A stretch of 64,000 bases of DNA from Owenia fusiformis (lineage: Eukaryota; Annelida; Polychaeta; Sabellida; Oweniidae), in contig CAIIXF020000010.1 in NCBI GenBank assembly GCA_903813345.2, forward strand, positions 32,392,425 through 32,456,424. Reading direction: 5' to 3'. The notes below the pieces were generated by a model, which was given only the letters and a program-made list of their open reading frames with translations, made no database searches and was not told the DNA's origin. The position numbers and the translations under genes were made by a program. Shown here piece by piece: positions 36,885 through 48,715 of this stretch (position 1 is the stretch's first letter; every line of letters starts with the position of its first letter).

Positions 36885-37380
36885 CAAATTCGTCAAATTT
36901 TAATTTCATTGTTTGGATAAAAATAAATTTAAATGTGAATATCGATCGATCGATCATTTCATCCCTTACCTCGGATTATTTGGTGAACCTATTTTCATAG
37001 AGGTCATGAAGAAATTCAAAGTGTTCCATACGTTTGTTTTGATATTATTGACCGAAAGCCGGTGATGAAACATAGTATATATATAATATATATAAATGTT
37101 CTACTAAAATGAATTCCCAAATAATAAATTCACTATTCCATATGTAGGGAAATAGAAATTGAAACAAGGAATATGGGACACCATATATAGATTCCTGCCC
37201 ATGTGACCATGAATTCATAAAAGCAATTCAAATTTTAAAACAGGTGTTCTAACACTCCTGACACTTCAAATCGGTCTAAATGTTTGTTGATGTAAAAGGC
37301 CATCGGCACCATAAGATTAATATATGTAGCTTTAAGGTGAGGTTTTCATAATCGCAGATTTATCAAAGCTGCTCGAGATA

Positions 37381-37480
37381 TTAGTACAATAACGTCATTT
37401 CAAAGAGCAATATAGTGAAATATTGGACCGAGGGCCGAAGGCCAGCAGAAATGACGTCATTAGTATTATTACCACCGTTA
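37381..37480. repeat. Short palindrome around a GACCGAGGGCCGAAGGCC loop
   Basis: AACGTCATTTC on the left and GAAATGACGTCATT on the right. Intron between exons 20 and 21. Confidence 0.6.
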
Positions 37481-38359
37481 ATGACCAGGACTGAAACAGC
37501 AAAAAAATCTTACGCGCTGAACGATACTATCTAACTATCTAATTTCCCGGGGAAAATTGCCGGTCATTAATTGCATTCTTGACTGGCAATATTGACCACC
37601 ACCATGACGTCACACATTGCTCAGGTCGATATAGTAAAATGAATGCCTTCGAAACTAGCACTAAAACCCCTAGAATTGGCCCTGCAAGGTAGTAATAATT
37701 ATGATTTATACGGATGCACGTGTTAGGTAACTTCACAACAGTCACAAAGATTAGTGACAAAGCGCTCATAAATTCCAACAATCACAAAAATCTGGGGACA
37801 TAAGGGATGGGATATCACGGAAATGCATCAAGCATGTCCCTAGAAGTTCTTTGTTTGGCTTAAACAATAGAAATGAAGGAGAACTCCTAAAATATTACTG
37901 AAAATTATGTTATATTCCATGTAATTTTGTGTAAGTTATCGCCTTTACCTCTTAGTTAATAATATTTAGACAATGACGCCACCTTCGTTGGGGCTTCGTT
38001 GAAGCTATAGATGTTTATCGATATATCATCAAAACCTTACTAAGTGTTACATTAAAAGAGTAGAAAATATATATAAAGATACCACCCCTCCCTAACTTCC
38101 ATTATTCTGGCCTTTGTCCGCACATTTCATCACGACTTTGACAAATTGCCAACACTTATTACATGGAGTGCTACCCTCATAATCAATGGATAAGGTTATT
38201 TTATTGTTCTGTCCTTACAACTGTTACATATCCTCTCTTATTGACGATGCCATTTTGTTTATCAATAGCGGACTATTTTATTAAACATTGGGACACTTGG
38301 GTTGAATGAAACACGCAAATAAAATAAATGAAAATCAATTTTCTCAATGAATATATTAC

Positions 38360-38562
38360 CTGTCTGTGCGTATGTTGTTGAGGCTGAAGTATAAAGCCAT
38401 CGTCGTACCCGAGCTGCTTGCAAGCAACGTCCGCTGCCCGCCAATCAAAGACCGCATCTCGGCAGATCGGCAACCAATTAGAACCGAGATATAACATCTC
38501 CAGCATCCCCTTAGCGCCAGTTGTATATTTGCTTCCTATAATACGGAGTTCACCTGGCGCAT
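38360..38562 (-). CDS. Exon 20: SRCR domain 1, first half
   Basis: ELRIIGSKYTTGAKGMLEML then WLPICRDAVFDWRAADVACK and QLGYDDG: a clear SRCR start with W-C-DW--A-VAC-QLG. It leaves in phase 0 at GTAATA after HTHRQ. Confidence 0.92.
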
Positions 38563-38916
38563 CTGTAATTAGAAAATAAAAAATCCTATTTTAATTTATA
38601 CATGGTCTCTCTTCAAATTCATGGTTCGATGAAATGCCCTTGCATTGTACAAACGCAACTCGTTGTTCGTGTTGTTGTTCTTCCAACTCGCTACAATTAC
38701 TAAACCTTGCTCTTGGCGTCAATTGAATTTAATAAAATCTTGAAAACTATTTGATCAATTCAATCATTCGGGGCAACTTGCTTTATAAAATAAGTCATTG
38801 AAGCAGTTCTATATGCGGCACTATTGTAAGGACATTGACTGAATCAAAAACGTCTAAAATACATACAGTACATATCATTCTCATGGTACACTATCATTGA
38901 CTTTTGTTTTAAATAC

Positions 38917-39105
38917 CTTTACAGTAGCCAACATTTTCACCAATGTATGTTTTATTTGGTCCACATATCATCTGATTGTTTGTGGGTTCCACCAATTCAT
39001 ACGCGTTTTCACAAAACACAGTTGGGGTTTTATTGTACCATACGTCATCAATATAACCGAAGTAACCGAAATCCACGTTCAAGTTCGGCGGACTGCAGTA
39101 TTGAT
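38917..39105 (-). CDS. Exon 19: CCP-like domain
   Basis: QYCSPPNLNVDFGYFGYIDD then TVFCENAYELVEPTNNQMIC and GENVGYCK: four Cys in CCP spacing, though the Trp before the last Cys is absent. The acceptor CTGTTTTAAG is weak; the donor is GTATTT. Confidence 0.8.
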
Positions 39106-39469
39106 CTTAAAACAGACAGTTTAACGTAATTAAAATATAGGCATCAAGAGCTTCAAGGATTATATTATCTGTTTACATTTCAAAACTTGTTGATTTATGA
39201 TCAATGTGCCAATAAGGGCAAAGAAGCTATGAAAGTAAGTAAGACTATGGTATCCTACAAGAGGTTCCGGATATTAAAATCATCAGAAGGCCAATATACA
39301 AAAATATAATTAAGTTACAGATCTACTGGTCAATTGATAATGCAAACACAACTAAATATTATATATTCTATTAACACGTGGCAGGATATAGCAATACTTA
39401 AACTACACCAAACCAACACCAAACCAAAGTTATGAGAATTCTACAATCATGTTGGTTTTCCACCGATAG

Positions 39470-39616
39470 ATAGAGGATATCCTATGATTTATGAGTGATA
39501 TGATTTTTATCCACGAATGGATATGATATCTGCACGAGCGAGCGTAGCGAGAGAGTGCAGATATCAATATCCATGAGTGGATTAAAATCATAACACGAGT
39601 AAATCATAGGATGTTC
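39470..39616. mobile_element. ~145 bp palindromic MITE with a GAGCGAGCGTAGCGAG loop
   Basis: ATCCTATGATTTATGAGTG and TATCCACGAATGGATATGAT on the left match the complement on the right; the loop is GCACGAGCGAGCGTAGCGAG. Confidence 0.75.
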
Positions 39617-40326
39617 TTTTTATTCCATAGTTAAAGTCATCATCAGAATCGTCGGAAATTAAGTTATTTAATTCGAATTTCCAAACGATCCGGCGATGTT
39701 GACACTTAGCCTCGTTTTGAGTCTGAAGTAGCAAAAATCCATAAACCATCGCATACATAAGGGTTATGTACTGGGAGGTTTTGGATATGGGGTTTATCCA
39801 GAGGGAGATATGCATATCTACGTAGGGACCGAAGGTAGATGTGCATACCTCACGAGGGATGAACCCAATATCCAAACCGACCGTACATAACTGCTTTATC
39901 CTATACCAAGTAGAGTTTTCCAATTTTCGTTCGATTTTTTCAATTCTTTTCACATTTTTCTAATTTTTTTCAATTTTTTCAATTTTTTCAAATTTTAATT
40001 TTTTTTAATTTTTTTCACATTTTTTCTTTTTTTCAATTTTTTAAAAAAAATTTAATTTTTTTTTTCGAAGCGGGAAGATATGCGCTGGAGCGGGAGATAT
40101 GGAGGTTCAGGATATGGAAACCTCAATACGGGATATATCTTACAAACTTATCTCCCTAAAACTCTACTTGGCATAGGATAAGACGTCGTATGTCATGGCT
40201 AAAAAAACGTATGTTATGGTTAAGTGAAAATTTGTCAAAAATATCATATTTTACCACTGATTTCAAAAATACCGTTTTTATTTTCACATGTTATCCTATG
40301 AATATCATGCTAACTATGGAATAAAT
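39617..40326. mobile_element. Nested inverted repeats bounded by TTTATTCCATAGTTA
   Basis: The outer arms are TTTTATTCCATAGTTA and its complement at 40310-40326. An inner pair, TATCCTATACCAAGTAGAGT and its complement, lies at about 39898 and 40167, around a T-rich tract. No coding remnant. Confidence 0.7.
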
Positions 40327-40829
40327 GAGATTATGCAACCAAATGCAATATAAGCGACTTTTTCTTTAGATTTGAATTTGGCAGCAAATTAGTTTGTTAA
40401 CTTCAACTGGTGTATAGCATCACGATTTCGATATTTCGTACCTGGGTTATAGACCTTAACCAATTTGTTTCCGATAAAACCTAAATGTTCGTCATGATTT
40501 ATCTATGTTACAGTAATCTTATTGGACCTTTCAAATACTTATTTAGAGTGCCATGTGAGTGGTTTCACATGATTTAACAATATTTTCAAAGCTTTTATAT
40601 GATTTACAGTATACGGTATTGTAGGCCGTTTTGATTGTAACGTGTGTTGTTAGCGCATGCGCACTAATACATATGGGTTACGCTTCCGCCTAAATGGTTG
40701 GTTTCGTATTCCCATAATATAACTTGTCTAACAATGAAATGCCCCTCTTATCTGTCGTTTGTACTTTGGAGGGATAAAGACAAAGGGGGCGCGGTAATAT
40801 TGTGATGTGAAACACTTAATAGTTCTTAC

Positions 40830-40946
40830 ATGAGGAACATAGAGTTTCGGCATACGGTATTGCAGTTTCCGACAAAGCTGTATCGAAAACCTGGACGCAA
40901 GCTAGATAACCTTTGAATCCTTCTGAAGCAGCAGTCGTGTCTTTTC
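40830..40946 (-). CDS. Exon 18: LamG-like domain, last strands
   Basis: EGFKGYLACVQVFDTALSE is the characteristic last strand of LamG-type jellyrolls (F-G-L--V-V---AL). Then AETLCSS leads into the next CCP. The acceptor is CTATTTCAG and the donor GTAAGA. Confidence 0.86.
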
Positions 40947-41537
40947 CTGAAATAGTTAGACAGATTAATGTGGAAATGACAAAGGGCCATTACAAAACAC
41001 AATGGGAAATGCCGGAAAATCTAAAACCACAAGTCATAACAAGGAGACTCTGACCTCTGAAACCCCGCGCCCCACCTCTGACATTAGCATAACGAGTTCC
41101 TATGCTTAAGCTTAACATTGGTCATTGGGGTCGAGACAAGCAATTATTTGGTAGTTTAGTGAAAAGCTTACTACTGACTTCTGACGAATCCTTTCTTTAA
41201 CCCTTTTAAGGTTATGCTATAGAAAATTACCCTTCCTATGATTTTGGAAACGAACAATTATAGGAAGTTCTATATTAAATATGATTGGAACGGTTATTCT
41301 ATTCAAAGTATTTTTAGCTTACTTATTCAGTCATTATTGATGAAGAAGTTAATTTTTGTAAGAACATAGGGGTTTATCGTTTTAAGTCAAAAGTAGCAAC
41401 AATTAGGGAATTTCATTAACTTTGACAAGCTGTAACTTTCCTCCTAGGGGGGGGGGGTCAGAGATCAGAGTCACACATTTTCGCTAATTGTAAGAGTGAC
41501 ACTGTAAAAAGTGCATATCTAAATAAATATTACTTAC

Positions 41538-42041
41538 TTATTTGTATGGTTCCTTCGATATTCCACTCCAGTGTCTCTTCCACCTGGCTTACACCATTGA
41601 TGTAGATTGTCAGCGTGTTATCATTCCCATCATAAGACAACGCAAACCGGATCCAGTTATTGGCATCTCCATTCCAAGAAAAAGTAGACGCAAGCAGAGG
41701 GTCTCCATGGCTGAAGGTTATGTAAGTTTGACCTCCTAAATTCGTTGGTGTAAATGACAGATACGACACGGGATCCGGAAGCGTTGTTGATATAAATTTA
41801 AATGATAAACTATCTTCTATTACTTTTGTGCTAAACATGAGAGTAAACGAATTAATCGAATTACTGATTGTAAAATCAATGATAGAGTTCCCATCAAAAT
41901 TATATACATCACTATCCATCATTTCTGAATTTACAAAATCTGGTGTGGAAGGAGTTATCGTAGCCGGGTTGGCGTAACCGCTGACGTCATCAAGGTTTGT
42001 TTTAGCAACCAATGGCCACAACGCAACGGGGTGTAACGGCA
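41538..42041 (-). CDS. Exon 17: LamG-like jellyroll domain, main part
   Basis: 168 codons. Opens PLHPVALWPLVAKT and DDVSGYANPA, the WPL and DVSG motifs of the Laminin_G_3 / concanavalin-like jellyroll. Then come NFDGNSIIDF, SFTLMFSTKV, NNWIRFALSYDG and LTIYINGV. The donor GTAAGT is phase 1. Confidence 0.87.
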
Positions 42042-42584
42042 CTAAAATAAAGTAACAGCTCGATTCAATTGGGGTATAACGACACTTAGATGCAATATTA
42101 TTTAAATCACTAAATATGAACTGGATTTGACTTGAGATTTAACAGGGGATTTCTAGTTGCAAAAATATGGCATTTAATATGACAAATCAATACTGCCGCC
42201 GTCGTCGCATATCTTTTCAATTAATCAATGACGATGTTGAACTGATTTGCACTAATTTAATATTTATATTTGTAGAAAATGTAACTATCAATGTAAAATG
42301 TTTCTCATAAGCCCAGGTAGGGCTGACTATTTTAGACAGATGACACTTAAATAAATGAATGGATATAAAAAATAAATGAATACTTAGACTATTTTAAGTA
42401 CTGATGTCAAATACATAATACGAATAATCGAAATCGTAATAATCAATAATAATATTATCGATAATAAATCTGAAGATTAATTCAGTGAATTTTAAAGTTG
42501 ATCGACACATTTTTCTGTGAGTTTAGAAATGCGCATTCATTGTGATCATGGTTTGAAAAAACAGAAATTATAATTGGTACTCAC

Positions 42585-42782
42585 AACCACAAACTGGCGT
42601 ACGACCCGACCACAGCATGAAACGGGTCTGCTCATCAAATGTACAAGTCCGGCTCAGATCACCTTCTAAGTGAAGATAGCCTACGTTGCAATTATACTGG
42701 ACAGTCGCTCCCTCTCTAGTGTTTGGGTTTGGTCCTGCTATGTCCGAATTTGGAACAGGAGTGGGGTCATAGCAGTCAATGT
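42585..42782 (-). CDS. Exon 16: CCP/sushi domain
   Basis: IDCYDPTPVPNSDIAGPN then VQYNCNVGYLHLEGDLSRTC and WSGRTPVCG. The acceptor CTTAATTTATAG is followed upstream by a ~20 bp AT-rich tandem array that repeats the same tract. Confidence 0.88.
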
Positions 42783-42945
42783 CTATAAATTAAGAAATAT
42801 ATTATAAATTAAGAAAAATATTATAAATTAAGAAAAATATTATAAATTAAGAAACATATTATAAATTAAGAAATATATTATACATTAAGAAAAATATTAT
42901 AAATTAAGAAATATATTATGAATTAAGAAACTTATAATACCCAAA
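42783..42945. repeat. AT-rich minisatellite abutting the exon 16 acceptor
   Basis: About 7-8 copies of a ~20 bp unit ATAAATTAAGAAATATATT, beginning at the splice site itself (complement CTTAATTTATAG). Confidence 0.88.
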
Positions 42946-43384
42946 GATTGTAACTCTTACTTGTTGGTTCAATTAAGTTTGTGTCATCATCCAAATATTG
43001 ACATATGAATACAATTACAATTATTTATTACAACATACAATAATTTATTTATTTATAATATGTATATATATTTATAGTTCGCGGTATCAGAACTGATGTT
43101 CGCGTTGTTGTTGCAATCGAACCACGATTCTGACACCGCGAACGTGAAATCTTTAATCGCGCACCACCATTTCCTTGTTTCCGAACATATTTCTGTATTG
43201 AAATCTAATTTGAATGTGCAAGTAAATCAAAATCTAAAATTTGTGAATTATATATAGAATTATAATTCTAGGATTCTATTCTTCTAACTGACTCCATGAC
43301 ACCATAAGGAAACATTCCAAATCTGAAAAATAAAACCTGTGAAGGAAATTGGACGAATTGTCATATTCAAAGAAAATATCTTAC

Positions 43385-43558
43385 TTTCACATTTTGGCTC
43401 TTGATTCGACCAAGTAAAGTCTTGTTGGCATGTCCTCTGAGATGTGTATGGGGATCGAATTCGGAACCCATCATCACAATTATAATTAGCTGTCCCCCAT
43501 ACACCAAAATACGAAGCATGGACTGTTCCGTTGTTGATGTTATTAAGCTCAGGGCAAC
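43385..43558 (-). CDS. Exon 15: CCP/sushi domain
   Basis: GCPELNNINNGTVHASYFG then ANYNCDDGFRIRSP, RTCQQDFTW and EPKCE form a textbook CCP. The acceptor is TTTAAAG and the donor GTAAGA. A phase 1-1 exon. Confidence 0.92.
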
Positions 43559-43610
43559 CTTTAAAATAATACAAATATATAGTAAAGTAAAATATCCGTA
43601 TCACAATCAC

Positions 43611-43855
43611 CAAGTTGATCGGGATAAAGCAACGTCAGATGCCAGTAGCACTAATGTGATTTTGATGTAACAAAATAAGAGTCCACTGTCACCAAGGTGA
43701 TGTGGATAAAGCAACGTCAGATGGGTGTCGCAATAAGATGATTTGGATATAACAAAATAAGAGTCCACTGTCACCAAGGTGATTGGAATGGAGTGACGTA
43801 AGATATCAGAGTTCCCCCTAAAGGTGATTTGGATGAAACAAAATAAGATCCTAAA
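43611..43855 (+). repeat. 82 bp tandem repeat, 3 copies
   Basis: CAAGGTGAT ... AAAGCAACGTCAGATG ... AACAAAATAAGAGTCC; copies start at about 43611, 43693 and 43775, the third diverged. About 50 bp upstream of exon 15. Confidence 0.85.
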
Positions 43856-44824
43856 ATTATCGGGAAATAAAATACAAATCTAGTATGTATATACTGTGTA
43901 TACATAATCTATAGATTTCAGTATCACTAGGATGGTATGTAGAATAAAAGAAGCAAGATATAATATGAGCAATGTTTTCAGTTTTCCCGAGTTGAATAGA
44001 TAAGAAATATACCACAAGCGGCCGATCAGTGTCATAATTCATAATACTATGATCCTAATGGGCCGCCGTAGCTCATTTCCTTACTGTGACTGATAGAACT
44101 ATGCTATCCTACCATAATGACTACACTATTTTATTACAATATGCTTTTAGCTTGTCTTATTTACAGATGATTTTTTTTTGAAACATGTCATTCTTTCCTT
44201 AATGAGATTATCATTTTTACTGAAAAGCTATGTTCCGTTTTCCCTTAACAAATATTATTCAATGCAGTTGATCTGATAAATACAATTAGGTGCAGGTGCC
44301 TACTGCACCGCGGAAAACTTCCTTGTAATTTTACCAGCTGACTGGCTACTTCGTTTTACGCTTTGTGGTACAAGAGGGTCAATGCACCTGATTCTTACAT
44401 AGCTGTTTGGTATTTTTAAAACAATTGTTCGTTAGGTAATAGCAGGAAAATAGCTTTTCTATATTCTGGAAAACCATGATTATCATTATTTTAGTAAATT
44501 ATAGGTTTTTATATGTACATACTTTTTTAATGACTGTCGACGCTCCTTTCATACTATATATGAATGCGAGCCACTGTTTTAAAAGTGTAAGTAGAAATAA
44601 ATAAATAAAATATTCTCACTAAAATGGAGGCAATGCACTCCCATGAAACTAGGTGTTCTCAAAAATGTGTGTTGAATATTACACGAGGCGCTTGTTAAGA
44701 ACTAATATGGAAATGTTCGATCAAATGTGATCCAGAATAATGTTGTCTCCAGGAAATGACTGTCGGGTATGTATTCTCAACGTTCACCAAATTACATGAA
44801 GTCTTGTGAAGAGACATCAACAAG

Positions 44825-44955
44825 CGGCTAACCAGTGTCACAATATATTACTATATGAATCTGGTGAACTGCCTGAAACGTATTCTTCCATTGCTGACCA
44901 GTGTCACAATATATTACTATATGAATCTGGTGAACTGCCTGAAATGTATTCTTAC
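44825..44955 (+). repeat. ~69 bp tandem duplication
   Basis: ACCAGTGTCACAATATATTA with TGAATCTGGTGAACTGCCTG occurs twice. Related single copies (CAGTGTCATA ... ACTATGA) occur near 44025 and 45205. Confidence 0.8.
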
Positions 44956-45438
44956 ATCAATTTCCTACAACGCACAGCTGTGGTTTGGTGCAGTTAAAGG
45001 TGTTTAATTTCAGCATTTTCAATGGTAATCAACACTATAACTACCCAGTACTAGCCACTACTTGGACTAAAGTTTTATGTAACAACCCTGAGGATTTCTA
45101 TATTTTCCAAAACTATATACTATATTAAGCAACTATTTCCTTCGCTACAATTTTGTCAGGATCCCTTCTATAGCTAGCGAATCAGAGTCAACGACCAGAG
45201 CGGCCTACCAGTGTCATATTTCAATACACTATGACCCTATGAAGGACCCTCTAGTCGACATCACTAAAGTACCAGATATGTGTCTGTGATAAGGAAGCCC
45301 TAGTTGGCATATCCTTGGTAACAGAAAAGAAATATCTAGGATGTACCAAAGGACTACTTAAGGACTTAGGACACAGCCCTCTCATTTTACACTAGTGCCA
45401 TATACTAGCAACGTTATATTGTGTTTCATAAATGCATT

Positions 45439-46212
45439 ATAGTCCATGATATAATTCCGGCTTTTAGGCTGAATTGTGTCTGCCATTAACTTAGGTCAAA
45501 AAATTACCAAAAATAAATAAAATCCCAATTTTTCACAATTTGGAGTACACAATGCAACAGAAAATAATACAAAATGACTTTAACGATATGATTTAGGTTT
45601 CTAAGCTAAAATTTTGAGGTTATTTTTCTTATCAATACCAAAATATTATGTAATCGGTGTATCAAGGTTTTGTATTGTTTCTCAGGTATTAATAAGATAA
45701 ATGCTACAAATGAATCACTTTTATATTAGAATGACATATGCTTAAATTATGCTCGTTTTTCACAAAATGAGTCTCAATACGTTTTGAGATATGGACTTTT
45801 ATTCAGCGGTGATCATTATCAATAAAGGAGGGCCTATTGCTCTTCCTTGACTAATTGGGACTACATCTAAAATTCTATTTCTAGTAGTTAGATATAGCTC
45901 AGTTGCTTATAAACAACCATCAAGACTTCGAATTCATGAATAATTGAGAAAAATGGTTATCATTATCTTCCTAAAATTTGATTATATGCAGTGGCAAGGT
46001 CAAAGAAGAAACGACCATCAGAAAACATGATGATAGCCAGCAGTACCCCTTGTGATGAATGACATTTTTCGACCCGAAAGCCGGACGTTTTTTCAGCAAA
46101 TGGTATTTTAAAAGAATCAAGACATATGCACCTCCATAAATATTGCTTCAAATGTTGCTGCGCTATAGTTTGCTACGGATCCTTCATATTCGGAAGTCAT
46201 ACCATGGACTAT
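45439..46212 (+). mobile_element. Non-autonomous DNA transposon, copy A (774 bp)
   Basis: Ends TAGTCCATGATATAATTCCG and the complement of TAGTCCATGGTATGACTTCC; TTA occurs on both sides as a 3-bp target duplication. It matches copy B at 56526-57852 in inverse orientation. Confidence 0.82.
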
Positions 46213-46258
46213 TACATCAAATTTCAAATAAAAACAGATTGTACCGAAGCATGCATAC

Positions 46259-46450
46259 CTTCACACGTTGGTAAAGAACCTGACCATGACGGTAGATAAC
46301 TACTCATAAGGCAATGTCTAGTGAGATTCCCCATCACATGTCGGAAACCAGAACGGCACGTATATATAACGATACTACCGACAGGTGGTGATTGCATATA
46401 ATTGTTTCTGTCCCCATTGGTAATGGCTTCTGCTCTGTCACATGAAAATG
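46259..46450 (-). CDS. Exon 14: CCP/sushi domain
   Basis: FSCDRAEAITNGDRNNY then IVIYTCRSGFRHVMGNLTRH and SWSGSLPTCE: four Cys, GF and W in CCP order. The acceptor is TTTTTTCCAG and the donor GTATGC. Confidence 0.9.
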
Positions 46451-46695
46451 CTGGAAAAAATGCAATACGATTTTTCAATTTCAGCCAATGGCTGTTATTC
46501 TTCTTCCTTGCAACATATTGGTCTTACTTTAAACATTCAAGTGGAGATAAATTTTGAAACCGCTGGACATGTTTTCACATGTACACATCAAAAATGTGAA
46601 ATAATGACTATACCATCATCATATTGGAATAAACATAACCATATGACCTCTTTTGAAATCTGCGTTCCTCTAGCTAACGAGCTTTTATTACTTAC

Positions 46696-46935
46696 GCTTC
46701 GCAAATGCTTTCAGGGCTGGTGTACCAACATTGACTGCCCATTCGGGATTACTAGCAACATAGCCAAGGGGAAGAGCTGCATCATTCAATGAGAGCTCAA
46801 ACCAGCATTCAATTTCACTTGGTTTATTAAGCGATATGATGATCGGTGAGTTGCTTGCGTCATAGTGGTAACCAATTACATCACCGGTTTGTATCGACAA
46901 ACTGGCGTTTGCTGGAATTATCTCACTTTGAGACC
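46696..46935 (-). CDS. Exon 13: unassigned beta-rich domain, part 2
   Basis: Continues GSQSEIIPANASLSIQTGDV then IGYHYDASNSPIIISLN and a Cys before WFELSLNDAALPLGYV. The GDVIGYHY and SPIIIS segments look like strands of the same fold as exon 12. The acceptor is ACTTTCAG and the donor GTAAGT, phase 1-1. Confidence 0.82.
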
Positions 46936-47089
46936 CTGAAAGTTTATGGATAGGTATGGTAAAATAAATTGTCAAATAGGTATTGTATGATATGGTATGG
47001 TACACGCTACGGTACGATACGGCAGTGTATGGTATGGTATGGGCATATATTGGTTGACATGAAATTGAACTTAGCTATCTAAAGTTTAG

Positions 47090-47265
47090 GTACAGATGGT
47101 ATGCAATGATATGATAAAATATGGTATGATACGAGAGAGTAATTGTATGTGTATTATGTAGTATTAAAAACACAAAGGTGGTATGCAATGATATGATAAG
47201 ATATGGTATGATACGAGAGAGTAATTGTATGTGTAATATATAGTATTAAAAACATAAGGTGAGAT
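47090..47265 (+). repeat. ~85 bp tandem duplication
   Basis: GGTATGCAATGATATGATAA with GGTATGATACGAGAGAGTAA and TTGTATGTGTA occurs twice, at about 47098 and 47181. Intron between exons 12 and 13. Confidence 0.8.
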
Positions 47266-47406
47266 AATGTATTTATTGGGTCACTCTTAATCAGATTCAA
47301 AAATCATTTTGTCACCTCCCAAACTGATACACTTACTAGTCTTTATCACTTGTTTAATTGTTTGTTTTACATGTACTGTACATGTATCATAAACTATTAT
47401 ATTTAC

Positions 47407-47622
47407 CAGTTTGCAGTGCCTCTATTTCATATTTCCACACTAGTCTATAGTTGCTATCTTCTGGCCGCCAAATTGTTGCAAAGAAACGCCCGGTGTTGCT
47501 TGCATAATATTGCACTCGGTCTAGCTGACCAGTGCAATTAAACTCATGACCAGGGTGAATCGTTGCAACTCGGTATTTATTTGAAAATTCATATGTCGGA
47601 TTATCATTCCCTGCTCTACACA
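47407..47622 (-). CDS. Exon 12: unassigned beta-rich domain, part 1
   Basis: Reads CRAGNDNPTYEFSNKYRVAT, then NCTGQLDRVQYYASNTGRFF and TIWRPEDSNYRLVWKYEIEA. I cannot assign the family; the alternating hydrophobic pattern suggests a beta sandwich. Its acceptor CATTATATTCCAG|TGTGTAG is the first copy of an ~18-copy minisatellite lying directly upstream in the intron. Confidence 0.82.
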
Positions 47623-48710
47623 CTGGAATATAATGAAAGTAAATGTAAATAAAATGTTCGGAAAGCATTCCCATGATACACAAACTGGAATATAATGAAG
47701 GTAAAATGTAAATTAAATGTTTAGATAGCATCCCATGATACACAAACTGGAATATAATGAAAGTAAATGTAAATAAAATGTTCGGAAAGCATTCCCATGA
47801 TACACACACTGGAATATAATGAAAGTAGATGTAAATAAAATGTCTGGATATCATCCCATAATACACAGACTGGAATATAATGAAAGTAAATGTAAATAAA
47901 ATGTTCGGAAAGCATTCCCATAATACACAGACTGGAATATAATGAAAGTAAATGTAAATAAAATGTTCGGAAAGCATTCCCTGCTACACACACTGGGATA
48001 TAATGAAAGTAAAATGTAAATAAAATGTCTGCATAGCATCCCATGATACACACACTGGAATGTAATGAAAGTAAAGTGTAAATAAAATGTTTGGAAAGCA
48101 TTCCCTGCTACACACACTGGGATATAATGAAAGTAAAATGTAGATAAAATGTCTGCATAGCATCCCATGATACACACACTGGAATATAATGAAAGTAAAA
48201 TGTAAATAAAATGTTTGGATAGCTTTCCCTGCTACATACACTGGAATATAATGAAAGTAAAATGTAAACAAAATGTTTGGATAGCTTTCCCTGCTACACA
48301 CACTGGAATATAATCATGAAAGTAAAATGTAAATAAAATGTCTGGATTGGTATTCCCTGCTACACACACTGGAATATAATGAAAGTAAATGTAAATAAAA
48401 TGTCTGGATTGGTATTCCCTGCTACACACACTGGAATATAATGAAAGTAAAATGTAAATAAAATGTTTGGAAAGCATTCCCTGCTACACACACTGGAATA
48501 TAATGAAAGTAAAATGTAAATAAAATGTTTGGAAAGCATTCCCTGCTACACACACTGGAATATAATGAAAGTAAAATGTAAATAAAATGTTTGGATTGGT
48601 ATTCCCTGCTACACACACTGGGATATAATGAAAGTAAAATGTAAACAAAATGTCTCGATAGCATTCACTGCTACAACACTAGAATATAATGAAAGTAAAA
48701 TGTATGGATA
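47617..48710 (-). repeat. Minisatellite (~61 bp, ~18 copies) carrying the exon 12 splice acceptor
   Basis: On the minus strand each unit reads ACATTTTACTTTCATTATAT then TCCAG and TGTGTAGCAGGGAATGC. The last unit is the real acceptor and first bases of exon 12 (TGTGTAGAGCAGGGAATG). The units stay open in the gene's direction; a 196-codon frame runs through six of them straight into exon 12. Some copies are 65-66 bp. Confidence 0.92.
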
Positions 48711-48715
48711 ACATA

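Noticed and set aside
43080-43200. Possible dispersed repeat shared with 27690-27890 (TTCGCG, CGAACATATTTCT words)
   Set aside because: The similarity is short and patchy and I could not define ends.
47387-48664. Minus-strand ORFs of 80-196 codons as separate small genes
   Set aside because: They are the 61 bp minisatellite read in successive frames; only the last part is exon 12.
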